From Isoetes taiwanensis (lineage: Eukaryota > Streptophyta > Lycopodiopsida > Isoetales > Isoetaceae), in contig JAJEKV010000169.1 of the NCBI GenBank assembly GCA_021234155.1, positions 541,344 through 605,343 of the forward strand: a stretch of 64,000 bases of DNA, read 5' to 3'. This document shows positions 1 through 10,699 of the stretch, piece by piece. Both the position numbers and the translations under genes were made by a program. Every line of letters starts with the position of its first letter. The stretch's first letter is position 1. The notes under the pieces were generated by a model. It made no database searches. It was not told where the DNA came from and worked only from the letters and a program-made list of their open reading frames with translations.

Positions 1-1866
1 AACAAACATGCAATAATTGGGTTGGAACCTACACTATTCGACTTCCATTGTTCCTTAATGGAACAAAAAAATGGTCTTTACAACTGTAGCAAGGCAGTAG
101 TTGTTTATTGTTTTCTGGGCACCTGAAGCAAGCCTATATTGATATAGAGATTTCATGCTTGAGGTCTAATCCCAATATTTCGTTTGCATTAGAGCTATTG
201 CATGATAGCTTTCAATATATACCTCGCAATATACTTTTATATACATCCACGTGGCATCTGCACTCAATTACACATGTACGAAAGTGAAATTGTCCCTAAT
301 TGTCCCTTCACAGTTTAGAAGCCATTGATTCCTAGGAGGGCACATTACAATAGACAAATAACAATAATTTCAGTATTTGCATTTTGCATAAAGAAAATGA
401 GCCTGCATCAAGAAAACTTGGATAGCCTAAGCTTATGCAGAGAATATGGAGTAGCAAATAGTTTAAGAAACATCCTGCCCTATAAGATGAAAATGCCCAG
501 GTTCTAGTATATGAATATATGTGTAACAGAAACTTGCATAGCCTGCTTCAAAGCTCACAAAAGGCAGGGAATCAAGAATGGAAATAATCTGAGAATAGGC
601 TTTGAAGGGCTTCAGTAACCCAGCGAGGATTGTGGGTATCATTTTCTTCTGAGAGATCTCGAGTCATTTAATGTACTACTTGATGTTGATATTCACGCCC
701 GTAAGACAACTTCGTGCCAAATTGATGAGTCGAAAAGATATTAAAGGTACCTTTTGGACAACTACTATAGCAGCCTGTAAGGGACTCAAAAAATCATATG
801 GAAGCTGCAAAGATCAAAGAGGCACATGTCAATCCAGACATGAATCTAGAAAGCCCATGCAAGCACTCATAATAGTACCCCCCAGTTAAAAGCTCCCATA
901 CCATTGTTCTAAGATTGAAGATATCAGATTGTTATCATATGGCTTGTTCTCAATGACCTGAAAGTAAAACCACATATGTTGTAGCAATGATGAATATGAA
1001 GAAAATATAAAATAAGTAAAAAGTACATTTGGAGCCATCCAACCATATGTTCCAGTTTCTGCAGCCATTATTCCACTCTGGTCCTAGATACATGCAATTC
1101 TTTGCACTCCGATTGATCAGATGGTACCTTCTTTGCCCTATGTTGCCCATAGTCCTGCAAATCCTTTGATCCAAATAGATGCTAAGAACCCTCATAGAAT
1201 GAAAAACCAACTGTAACAGCTTGTAAGTCAACGTCCTCCTTCAGTCTAACTTGTACATCAAAGAAAATAAATGAAAGCCATCTCTCTATTTGCCATTCTT
1301 TGAGCACGTGGGTCCTTCAGCATCAACCATATTCAGCTATAGAAGAACAAAAAAGAACGGAGCACATCACACACGCTCTCATGCTTTTAGGTTTCCTCCT
1401 GATCATTCAAGCATTGCTAAACTAAATTGGGAGTACTCTACATGTAAATCTTCAAGAACCACGAACTTCATTACTATTAAAGTGGGGTATATTCAATGGC
1501 ATGGCCACTTCTGACATATAAATGCACAAAGTAACAACACTGTTTAAATTGGGTTTGACAGTAATTTGTCAAGAACCCTAAATATATTTGGCCAAGCCAT
1601 CCACTTGAATAGTAAATGAAATGTGCAGAGATTTTATTTATGATTTCAAAAAGATCAATTGAATAGTAATGAAATGTCACGTAGAGATCTTACCAATGAT
1701 TTTGCAAAAATTAGTCTTGGACTTTAGCCATTTGTAGGTATTAGTGCGAGAATCCAAACTTCGGTTTGCAAATGAATAAATGTCTTTGAAATTACGCTTC
1801 CGGCAACACTAACTTACTTAGGATTTTATAGAATCAATATGAAAACCAAAAAAATGTTTACCAAGT
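1..1866. other. AT-rich intergenic DNA, no supported gene
   Basis: I see only short open frames on both strands, none with a recognisable motif or coding-like composition. No LTR, terminal repeat or RNA gene was recognised here. Confidence 0.6.
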
Positions 1867-1995
1867 ATGTCACCACCTCCATATGTCTATAAATCACCCC
1901 CTCCCGTATCACCTTTGCCTCCACCTCCATTTCCCTCGGCACCACCTCCTTATGTCTACAAATCCCCACCTCCTCCATCGCCTTCCCCAAAATCA
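1867..1995 (+). pseudogene. Extensin-like hydroxyproline-rich fragment
   Basis: About 40 codons encode a proline-rich stretch with two YVYKSPPP units separated by SPLPPPPFPSAPPP. This is the repeat type of plant extensins, secreted cell-wall glycoproteins whose prolines are hydroxylated and glycosylated and whose tyrosines cross-link. After SPSPKSQNFY the frame leaves extensin-like sequence and continues as ordinary AT-rich translation to a stop near 2146. There is no signal peptide and only two repeat units, where real extensins have many. I infer a gene fragment or decayed copy; a low-complexity coincidence is less likely because the Tyr-Val-Tyr-Lys spacing is exact. Confidence 0.5.
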
Positions 1996-2592
1996 CAAAA
2001 TTTTTACAAAATCACAAAATCACAATATTTTCACCTACTTTACCTTGCTATCGGATCGGATGATGGGGAAATGAAAGAGTTACCTTTAAAAAGAAAAGGG
2101 CTTGATATTATCCTTTGTATGAAGTTGTCAATGCAAACCTCGACCTAAGAATATTGAGCAAACACATACATGGCTGAGGCATACATACCCTTTTATGCTC
2201 TTAGCTCTAAACGAAAATCATTACCAGTTTATGATATCTATGCCAATCTCTTTGGGACAAATGTTTTTAACTTGGCGGGGAAAAAAAAAGGATAAGCCAC
2301 GAACCAGTCTTGTATATATTTGCTTCTCCTTTCTTCAAATATATTACACGGTGCTGGAAAATGTGTAAAAGAATAAATGCAAGCTGGGTGTTCTACCTCA
2401 TAAACTTTCAATGTGCCAGCACCAAAGACTCTGCATGATAAAAATGAAGCAGTATTTGAAACCAGTGCCGCTGGCCAAGAGAAAATTTCTGAGATTAAAT
2501 AATACAGGTTCTTGGGTATCAAGCTTTTACCTTACTCTTTAGCTCCTGCTTGAAACAAATCGGGCTGGCTGAACCAGACTGAACACCCGAAC
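1996..2592. other. Intergenic DNA up to the element A insertion site
   Basis: No supported gene. The last five bases (2588-2592, CGAAC) are the left target-site duplication of element A and recur at 40319-40323. Confidence 0.6.
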
Positions 2593-3164
2593 TGTTTGGG
2601 GTCTGGGTTCGGGAACTCCTGCAAGACAGCCCTCTGTGAGGACCCTTGGATCTAACAGGAGAATCCGGGAGCTATGTCACGCGGGATTTGCAAGAAAGAA
2701 CTAGAAAAAGAGAAAAGAAAACAACAAGAACAATGAGATCACAATAATAAGCTTCCTTGATGTCAATGAAAATACATGAGCTCTCGCAATCGAGAGAAAA
2801 CTGAACTGAGACAAGACTCAAAACTCATCTAAAAACTCATGTGCTAGCTCTACTCATATATATAGTACAATGGCCTTTGGCCCAATATAGACACTTTCGA
2901 CTGATTTGATTAACTCACGGAAGGAGGCGATTCTGCGAGGAATCTTTGGCGGTGCCTCTTGAAAAGCACGAAATCCTGTGGCGTGGCTTGGGCGGTGTCA
3001 CTTCTCATGGCGCCGCCTCTTGTTGATGCCAGGCGTGGTCTGCGTGGGTACGCTTGGTCTTCTGTGAGCCTTTGGCCCTGACCAGCGCTTTGGTTGTGGA
3101 TCCTTGGCCTTGACCTGTCCGTCGTATGCATGAATAGTCTGTACCATGAGGCATAGGACTAACA
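2593..3164 (-). repeat. 3' LTR of element A
   Basis: The 572-bp repeat aligns along its length with 39734-40318 in the same orientation, and with the two LTRs of element B in opposite orientation. Its ends, read on the minus strand, are TGTTAGTCC and CCCCAAACA. It differs from its partner mainly by short substitutions and indels in G/C-rich words, while AT-rich blocks are nearly identical. Confidence 0.93.
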
Positions 3165-4170
3165 CTCCCCCCCAAGCGACACTCGGTCACGAAGAAAAGG
3201 AGGAAGTGCTTCCGAGGCGGGGAAACCAGCCGTGCGAAAGTGATCCTCCGCGGGGAATGAGGGCGGAGCGCCATTATGGTAATGGGCAATGAGGTCTGGC
3301 GTGTTTGAAGTCGTCGGGAGTGTTGAGCCCAAAGGCGGGATCGGCATCAATGAGGAAGTGAGAGTGCACCATGTCTTCCAGGCGGCATGTGCGTCAGGAA
3401 GGAAACAAACGGCACTCCATGAAAGGCGGTCACGGAGACCGGAAACCTTGTGGCGGCATTGGTTCTGATAAAAAGATTGGGCCATTACCGATTTAAAGAG
3501 CTTACCGGGATGCATCCCGAGAGCAACGAGAAACCCGGCAATTGAACGGTGAAAGGTGCAGGGAGGTGGCGGCGATACGCAAAGGTATCAAGACCATGAA
3601 GAGCATCGGCGAGGCCGTTTATAACCGCGCTCATTAGCGATATAGATCAATTCTCCGGTAGTGTCCAAGGTGGCATTATCCTCCCAATTGGGCGTCGACA
3701 AATCGGGGATCCCACCGGAGATCCGTGTCGAGATCTGAGGGGAGTCGACCCGGCGTGGCCATCCATGACCTTAGTCCAAAGGGGAAGGCGCCCGGTCGAG
3801 GAAGAGGCAACCGTGGGCATGGGGGACTCCTAAGGAAGCATATGGAGAGGGAAGCATGCGTGTGCGTGGGTTGCAGAGCCATGTCCCTAAATTCTCGAAC
3901 AAGATTCTGATCAAAACCGCGACACCGGTCCCACTCACGAGTAGAGTAGTTGATGAGCGGGAGGATTTACCCATCTGTTGGGATGGTCTTACTTTCGAGA
4001 AGGCCACGTAGTTGATTGTAGCCTCCCAAGTCTTGCATATAAATTTGGGCAAACTCAAGATGCGTCGGGATCGCCAAATTTTTGTTTACTGTTCAATGTT
4101 TCCACACCCCACGGAGGTAAGTCTTGAGCAAGTTCCGACATGTATTCTGTTCAAAAGTGCGGGGATGGCG
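3159..4170 (-). pseudogene. Element A post-integrase ORF, C-terminal part
   Basis: This is the 3' third of the unidentified ORF between integrase and the 3' LTR, cut off by the insertion of B at 4171-4175. A 118-codon open stretch at 3159-3515 ends ...RVSLGGEC and then stops at TAG, which lies inside the first six bases of the LTR (TGTTAG). Element B carries a related C-terminus ending SFGGEC followed by TGA at the same place. Segments such as DLIAHYHNGAPPS and WKTWCTL have counterparts in B, so this is a genuine coding region of the family. I do not recognise the protein. Upstream of 3515 the frame is broken several times. Confidence 0.6.
3165..3176 (-). other. Polypurine tract of element A
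   Basis: Minus-strand CTTGGGGGGGAG lies directly against the 3' LTR. This is the expected plus-strand primer site for reverse transcription. In frame it also encodes LGGE, part of the last codons of the extra ORF. Confidence 0.8.
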
Positions 4171-4175
4171 AGGAT

Positions 4176-4760
4176 TGTTAGTCTGTGCCTCTGAGTACCG
4201 GGACTATTCATACATCTGACGGACCAGGAGTCAAGCTCAAGGATCCTCGGTCGACCCGCGGGTCGGACATCCAAGGCTCCATGAAGACCAAGCGGCGGAC
4301 CCGCAATCAAAAGCTGTGGCGGGTCAACAAAGGCGCCCGGCTTCGGACAAGTGGCGGCCCGTCACGCGCCAGCGTCGGCGTCGTGATTCTAGGCACTTCA
4401 AGAGGCACCGCCAACATTCCTGCAAAATCGGGCCTCCTTCCGGTCGGCCGCGAATCGATCGAGTGTCTATATTGGGCCCAAGGCCATTGTACTATATATA
4501 TGAGTAGAGTTAGCACATAAGTTTTTTAGATGAGTTTTGAGTCTTGTCTCCTTTTCGGTTTTCTCTCTATTGCGGGAGCTCATGTATTCTCATCATTGAT
4601 ATCAAGGAAGCTTATCATCTTCCTCTCATTTTGTTACATTTTCTTCTTTTCTTCTCTTCTTGCAAATCCAGCGTGACATAGTCCCCGGGACTCTCTGTTA
4701 GATCCACGGGTCCTCACGGAGAGGCATCTTCGAGGAGTTCCCGAACCCGGACCCCAAACC
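4176..4760 (+). repeat. 5' LTR of element B
   Basis: The 585-bp repeat begins TGTTAGTCTGTGCCTC and ends CCCCAAAC, with the terminal A replaced by C. It contains a TATATATA stretch at about 4492-4500, a likely promoter TATA region, followed by sequence shared almost base for base with the three other LTRs of the family. Confidence 0.93.
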
Positions 4761-4805
4761 GCCGCCGCGGCTGCGGGTCTGATTTTATCCTACTTTACAG
4801 CCGCC

Positions 4806-6560
4806 ATGTACATTCTCATTTCCGCCCGGAAGAACTCCTTTCTCGAACGGCCTCTCGCTTGGGCGCCATCGGGCGTCGGGAAGCTTAGCGACATGTATGG
4901 ATCTGCTTATGACATAGAGGCCATCTTCGGTCTAGGGCTCGATCCGCGCCACCCACCCCTCGTGTCGGTCTCGTCCCGGTTCCCCGCCCCAAAGCGTGCA
5001 AACATTACTCACAACCTCGGTCCCCTCATCACTATCGAGGGGCCTTATCGGGCTCAACCTTCTCAACCGTACTTTCACACCCACTGAACATGCCTACATC
5101 CATCATTCTTCAGGCCATCGCCTCTTCGCCATAACCATCATCTCCCGGGTGGGCACGGCTATCCACATGTCTCCTTTGCGCCTACCGGGAATATCCTTTC
5201 CCTCGTTTCCCACTGCTCTTCTGTTTACAACCTTCACGGATCTCAAAACCAATGCTCCATATTTGGTTTCTCAACCCGGATCACCCCTTCATCGGGGTCC
5301 TTCCGGGCACAATGCCACATCCACCTCAACCTCAATATCCTCACTATCTTTGTTCCTGTCCATTGACACTTTCACATCTACCTTTGGGACTAACTGACTT
5401 ATCCCACCTTTGGCAACACGAAGGCAAGCCGTTAGACCAAAGTGCTCGGGGCCCACATGGAAGAATTTGAGGCTCTAGCTGTCCTAAATGGTCACGCGCG
5501 CAACCTCAACTGAAATTCCACATCTTTTCCACCACCTTTGCGTGGCTCTCTCATCAATGGCTCATGTCCAACAAAAGCCATTGGAAACAAAACTGGTCCG
5601 AAATCGCCTTGCTTTTTTACTGTCTCATTACGGGACCACGGATGATGATCAACTTCATCTCAAGCAACTCAATGAACTTCAACAAGAGCCCGCAGATGCG
5701 CGGGATTTTGTGGATCGACTTCACGATACGCTAAGTAAGCTCAAGGTACCCTACGAGCAGTTTTGGTGCGGTTTCTCCAAGGACTTCCTCCGCTATTTGA
5801 CTCATGGTGAATACTGCGTCCAAAAACTTTGGAGCGGGCTATCGACCTGTCAATCACTCGAGTCAATGTTTCCTCCGTGGCTCTTCAAGAGCTCCGTTCA
5901 TTCCACTGTCATGGTTCCACAAGCGGTTCATTCGGCCTCAACACGCTAATCCACAGTAGCAGTCAAATCTGGTGCCATATTTGCAAATACCAAGGCCATT
6001 TGGCCAATGGTGCAACTCCACCAATGGCCGCCTCATTGCAAGCGATGCAACATGTGCAATCATGCCGCGGAAGAGTGCACTCGCACTCATCCCACACCGT
6101 TCCGCAACAAAATGGTTTATCAAATGCAAACCACACCTCGGCAACAATCGCACTATCTCGGCCACCTCTTGAGTGCGTACCGCAACTCTATCAACAGCAG
6201 GACCAACCACGGGGATCAACCAACGTCCTCCTTTTGATCCTTCTAAAGCTCGGTGTTATCCTTTGTCAAGAATGGGGTCATACCACCACGGCGTGTCCTC
6301 AACTTCCACAAGTTCAGAGTGCGACTTCGGCACAAATCGAGACCACATCGGTCCGCCTCGGCTTACCAACTCTGGCTTGCTAATGGCAAACAAGGCCGAG
6401 ACCAGTTCTTAAGCCACCAAGGCGCCTCGGCAATCACGCTATCAACCAGCTCCGACCAAATCAACCTCGGTGGATCAACAAGCCCAAGAGAAATTTTTCA
6501 GCACTTAATCCTCCGGTCCGGTAGTCAAATTGGGTTGGTTTAGTTTCACGCCAGACCAAG
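4806..6560 (+). pseudogene. Element B gag remnant
   Basis: Gag forms the nucleocapsid of the virus-like particle. The likely start is the ATG at 4806, and the residues around YDIEAIFG match MYDTAYDIEGG at the start of A's gag. The central part (5560-5900) contains LLSHYGTTDDDQ and a stretch ending LYDRL-like, shared with A. Near 6259-6300 the remnant of a zinc knuckle reads CQEWGHTTTAC, the last part of the intact A motif CYHCHEWGHTTTAC (C-x2-C-x4-H-x4-C). A second cysteine-rich stretch (CHICKYQGH, CKRCNMCNH) lies at about 5970-6065. At least five frame changes break the ORF. Confidence 0.75.
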
Positions 6561-6599
6561 GCATCACGTCCCTTGACTATTAGAATGTACGCAGCACGC

Positions 6600-7480
6600 G
6601 CTGCGATTGACACCATTCCTCATGAGGGCGAAAAAAGGTTCACTTTACTTTTGACTTGGAAAAGCTCATGCCACATGTCATGCCCAAAGTTCGCCAAAGC
6701 ATTTTGAACCTCATGCAAGGCTGCTTGAAGGCCGCACATTGGCAAATGTTCATGCCACCACTAGAGCTCAACAAAGACAAGATACCCCTTCAACATCTCA
6801 ACCTCCACGCTCTCGGACATATCCCAATATTGCGGCCGAGGGTTGACTTACTCAAAGTTCTTTGCTTCCCTGCCATGCACTCCTTTTGATGGAACCAGCG
6901 GATCCTTTTTCTCATGTACCTCTCGAACTCCAAGAGGAGCTCGCCAAGATCAAAATTCCTTTAAGCTTGGCAACCATTTTAAAACTACATCCTGCTCTCA
7001 AGGACCGATTACCACTCCCAAGCTGTTTTAGTTGGGGCTGTAACTACCTCTACACCCACGGTCCATGCCACGGTGGGACATCGACAAGTCAACCATGTTC
7101 AAATCGATGGAGGTAGCGCGGTCAATCTCATCACGGATAAACTCCGCAAACAAATGGGCATCACACAACTCTTTACGTGCCCCATATGACATCAAATTGG
7201 CTAATGGCCATATCCACGAGACCTCAAGGCGTCACACCTATTCTTCACATCAACATTGGTGATCTCCGCTTTCCCATGGAATTTGGAGTTTGGAAAGGTG
7301 GCGAAGATCCGGTGACTATGAAATCTTGGTAGGCAAACCTTTTCTCCCGCCCGAGGCAAAGAGTATCCATTCTTGGGCCCCACGGACCCGTTAGTCATCA
7401 ACGATGGTCATCTCAATGCCACCATGGACTTGCAAGCAGGCGGGATCATTTACGGTGACAATGCGGAACCCTCTCTCTCG
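6600..7480 (+). pseudogene. Element B gag-protease linker and aspartic protease remnant
   Basis: Sequence around 6650-6730 matches the A linker (PHVMPKVRQSIL). At 6900-7000 it keeps SHVPLELQEELAKIKIPL, also in A. The protease follows at about 7030-7340. The catalytic loop reads VQIDGGSAVNLIT across 7090-7130 in the proper frame, equal to A's loop and of the D-[ST]-G class with Gly at the middle position. LANGHI and FPMEFGVWK follow, as in A. The frame shifts repeatedly. B does not have the TAA that A carries at the start of this region. Confidence 0.7.
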
Positions 7481-8020
7481 GAACCGATACGAAGAAGAAG
7501 CGAATATTTATCAAGTTCGGGCTCCACTGCGGTATGCCTCTGTCATCCTACCGAATATCTTTGATCCTTGGGGAGAAATGACTCTTGATCGGGACCATTT
7601 GTGGCTGCCTTGTGACCCCTACGGCTCCTTGCAATCAATCAACGCGTTGATCACTTTTGGATCTTGAACCTCCTGCAACTCTGTTGATGTACCTTATTGT
7701 CATGAAGCAACCTACGCTAGATGGCCCGAGCAACCTCTCTTTTCACCCGCGCAAAGTGCCACGCATCGGTTATGCTCCAACCTCACACACATTGTCGGGA
7801 TCTTGAAGTAATACCCCATATTCAGACTCGAAAGTCGAGATTGTGGGCGTTGGCAACAATCAACTGTCGCATTCTTTTGCAAATCTTAGGCTCCTTATCG
7901 TAACAGGGCCGTCAAGGCTTTCAAAAATTCAAACACATTTTAGCACGGGTTACAAAAGATCTTGGGGGAATCAACAAAAGCTTGGGGAACTCACCATTCC
8001 TACCGTCGATGCCGACCGAT

Positions 8021-8023
8021 TAG
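8021..8023 (+). other. TAG codon shared with element A before RT
   Basis: The bases TAGCAACG lie between the protease-side linker (ending ELTIPT...) and the RT segment (LNPN...RVKAEIDKLL). The same eight bases occur at the same point in A, where TAG is in frame. B has lost two bases just upstream, so its current frame reads past it. It may be a programmed readthrough site or simply an inherited mutation. Confidence 0.5.
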
Positions 8024-9260
8024 CAACGGCGATCTGAGCTCAACCCTAATTCTGGTGATCGCGTCAAGGCGGAAATTGACAAACTCCTTCTTGCGGGTTT
8101 GATCTATGAGGTCAAACATTACGAATGGGTGAGCCCCATCGTCATTGCCCTTAAGCACAATGGTAAGATCGGCGTGCATGTGGACTATCGGAAACTCAAT
8201 CGGGCCACGGGCGTGATCATTTCCACCTTCCCTCCACGGACCAAGTTGGAAGAAGTGGGCTGGACATGAGATGTACTCCTTTATGGATGGTTTTTACGGC
8301 TACAATCGGATCTCCATCAAAGACTACGATCAACTCAAGACCACTTTCACCACCCCATGGGTGCACTTTTTTTGCCTACAAGGTGGTTCCTTTTGGATTA
8401 TCAACTCTCCTTCAACGTTTCAACGCATCATGCTCTCGGTTTTCATGATTTCATGAAGGAAAATCCCTTCTTGCAAATTTTTCAAGATGACTTCTCTGCC
8501 TCTGATTCCATGGCTGACCATTTGGATAAATTGGAACTCGTCTTCCCAGAAAATGTGATGAGTCGGCATTAGTCTCAATCACGAAAATGCACCTTTTGCG
8601 TCACCACGGTGTTACATTAGGCCATGTTGTCGACCAAAGCGGGAATCACCAGCGATCCTGCCAAAATCGGTTGTGTGCTCAAGGCTCAAGCACCGGCCAA
8701 TATCAAGGAGACACGCTCTTTCACAGGAAAGGTCAATTATTACTCCACCTTCATACGGGTAGCGGCCATTGCGGATCCATTCATAAACTCACGGGTGGCG
8801 AATCCACAGGCTTGGAATTCCCAGTGAGCGCTTTCAACCGGTGAAGCTTTTGCTTACTCGAGGCACGGTTCTTGTTCCTCCTCAATGGGACAAGCCCTTT
8901 CCGCGTTCATGTCGATGTCTCGGCGTTTGCTATTGGGCTGTTCTTTCTCAAGAATATGATCGCTGTGACAAACCAAATCGCTCGCCCGGTAGAAAACTCA
9001 ATTCTGCTGGCGCAACTATTACGCCCACGGGCGTGAAGCTTTGGGTCTCATTTTACGTGTCCAACGCTTCCGTCATTACCTTTTGGGCAGTCAAATCAAG
9101 TTCTTTGTGGACCACCAAGCACTCCTCTATTTGATCAACAAGTCCACGCCCACGGGCGCATTGCTCGTTGGGTCCTTCTTCTCAAGAATTTGCTCCTTTT
9201 GAAATCGTTCATAAAGGGTGGCAAATCTCATGTTATTCGGATTATCTTTCCGCATCCACA
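8024..9260 (+). pseudogene. Element B reverse transcriptase and RNase H remnant
   Basis: RT copies element RNA into DNA and RNase H removes the template. The motif order is intact: KAEIDKLLLAGLIYEV, WVSPIVIALKHNG (8130-8165), MDGFYGYNRISIKD (8285-8325), then the active site LQIFQDDFSA at 8472-8500. This is F-Q-D-D rather than the usual Y-x-D-D and is identical in A. RNase H covers about 8870-9240, with LSQEYD and FFVDHQALLYLIN-like residues. Corrupted stretches contain CCACGGGC words absent from A at the same codons. Many frameshifts make it non-functional as written. Confidence 0.8.
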
Positions 9261-10600
9261 CGGATGATCCATAGCTGGGGTCTCGAGCGCCTTTCACGAT
9301 GCTCAGCTCTTTTTAGTCACGGCAACACCACATTGGTTCCATGATTTTCAGCGATTACCTCCTCCACGGGTGCTCTTCCACGAGGCAGAGGCGGCTCTCT
9401 CTCACCTTAGCGACAATCCGTCGCCATCAATTTCTCAGGAGGTCGTGACTACACCATGGTTGCGGACATCTCTACAAAAAATAAGGACACCATCCTTGAC
9501 CTTTGTGTTCTACCTCATGAAGTTCGGACATTGTTAGAGAAGCTCATCAAGGGCTCGGTGGTGGTCATTTTCATGGTGACACCCGCGGCCGCAAAAATCC
9601 TTCTAACCCGGGTATTATTGGCCCACGCTCTTCAAAAGATGCTCACGCCCACGCCCGCCGCGTGTGGCGCTTGCCGGTGGTGGGGCGCCCCACGACCCGT
9701 GGCGCTCTTCCCTTGGCGCCGGTCGCCCGCCACTTCCCTTGACAAATGGGGAATGGACTTTGTGGGACCTATAGATCCTCTGCGCGGCACACTCGTGCCC
9801 GATACATTCAGTTCTCACGACTCGCCACCAAATGGGCGGAAGCTTGTGCACTTCCGGACAACAACTGCGGCAAAACACGGCTAGAGTCCTCTATCAACAA
9901 ATTATCACGCGATTGGCTGCCCCCACGGGCTGGTCGGTGGCCGTGGTGTTCATTTCATCAATCATACTATCAAAGGAGGCGGCGGATTATCTCACGATAC
10001 ATCATCACAAAAGCACACCTTACTATCCTCAAGGCAATGGGTTGGCGAAAGCACCAACAAAACTCTGGTCACCATTCTCAAGAAAATTTGTGGCGCTTCC
10101 CGCCTGCAGTTAGCGGACAAAACTTCCCTCTTTTCTTTGGGCCTACAATACTTGTTTCAAGATTGCTCTTGGTCACCTCCTTTTAAATTGGTTTATGGTC
10201 GGGGAAGCTCTCATGCCCGTTTGAATACATCCTTCCAACACTCCGTTTTCAAGCAGCTCTTTGCTCATAATCCACTGCTTTGCACTCAAAGAGCGGGTCT
10301 ATCAATTAGAAACAGTTGGATGAACTTGAAGGGATGCTTATATTACGTGTTCTTCATGGACAACGATTGCAAAAATCTTTACATGACAAGCGTTTGAAGA
10401 CAAAACATTCAAAGAAGGAGATTTGGTTCTTCTTTATGATTCAGTACAAAAATTTTTAAAGGGTAAACTCAAGTTTCGTTGGCTTGGCCCTTATCAAATT
10501 GTTCAAGTGGTTAGACCAGCGTTTTCCAACTAGGCTGAGTTAGATGGCACTCCATTACCTACATTGGTTAATGGTTTTCGTCTCAAAGCATTTCATCACC
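9261..10600 (+). pseudogene. Element B integrase remnant
   Basis: Integrase joins the DNA copy to the chromosome. The HHCC zinc-binding end is decayed (9420-9660). The catalytic core begins with DKWGMDFVGPIDPLRGT at 9740-9790, continues with TKWAEACALPDN at 9826-9860, and ends with the YYPQGNGLA segment near 10019-10045. The C-terminal part keeps KFRWLGPYQI-like residues at 10470-10505, the GPY/F module. It is collinear with A's integrase but has many small indels. Confidence 0.78.
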
Positions 10601-10699
10601 GAAAAAGTGAACATCAACACGAGAGAGGCAGTTCAAAGAAGCAAACACCACGAGAAAGTGACTAGAAAGGCGGTATATTATATTATAGTGGAATTTTTT

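Noticed and set aside
4185..4520. 111-codon frame in the LTR of element B
   Set aside because: It lies wholly in the 5' LTR and is not kept open in the three sister LTRs.
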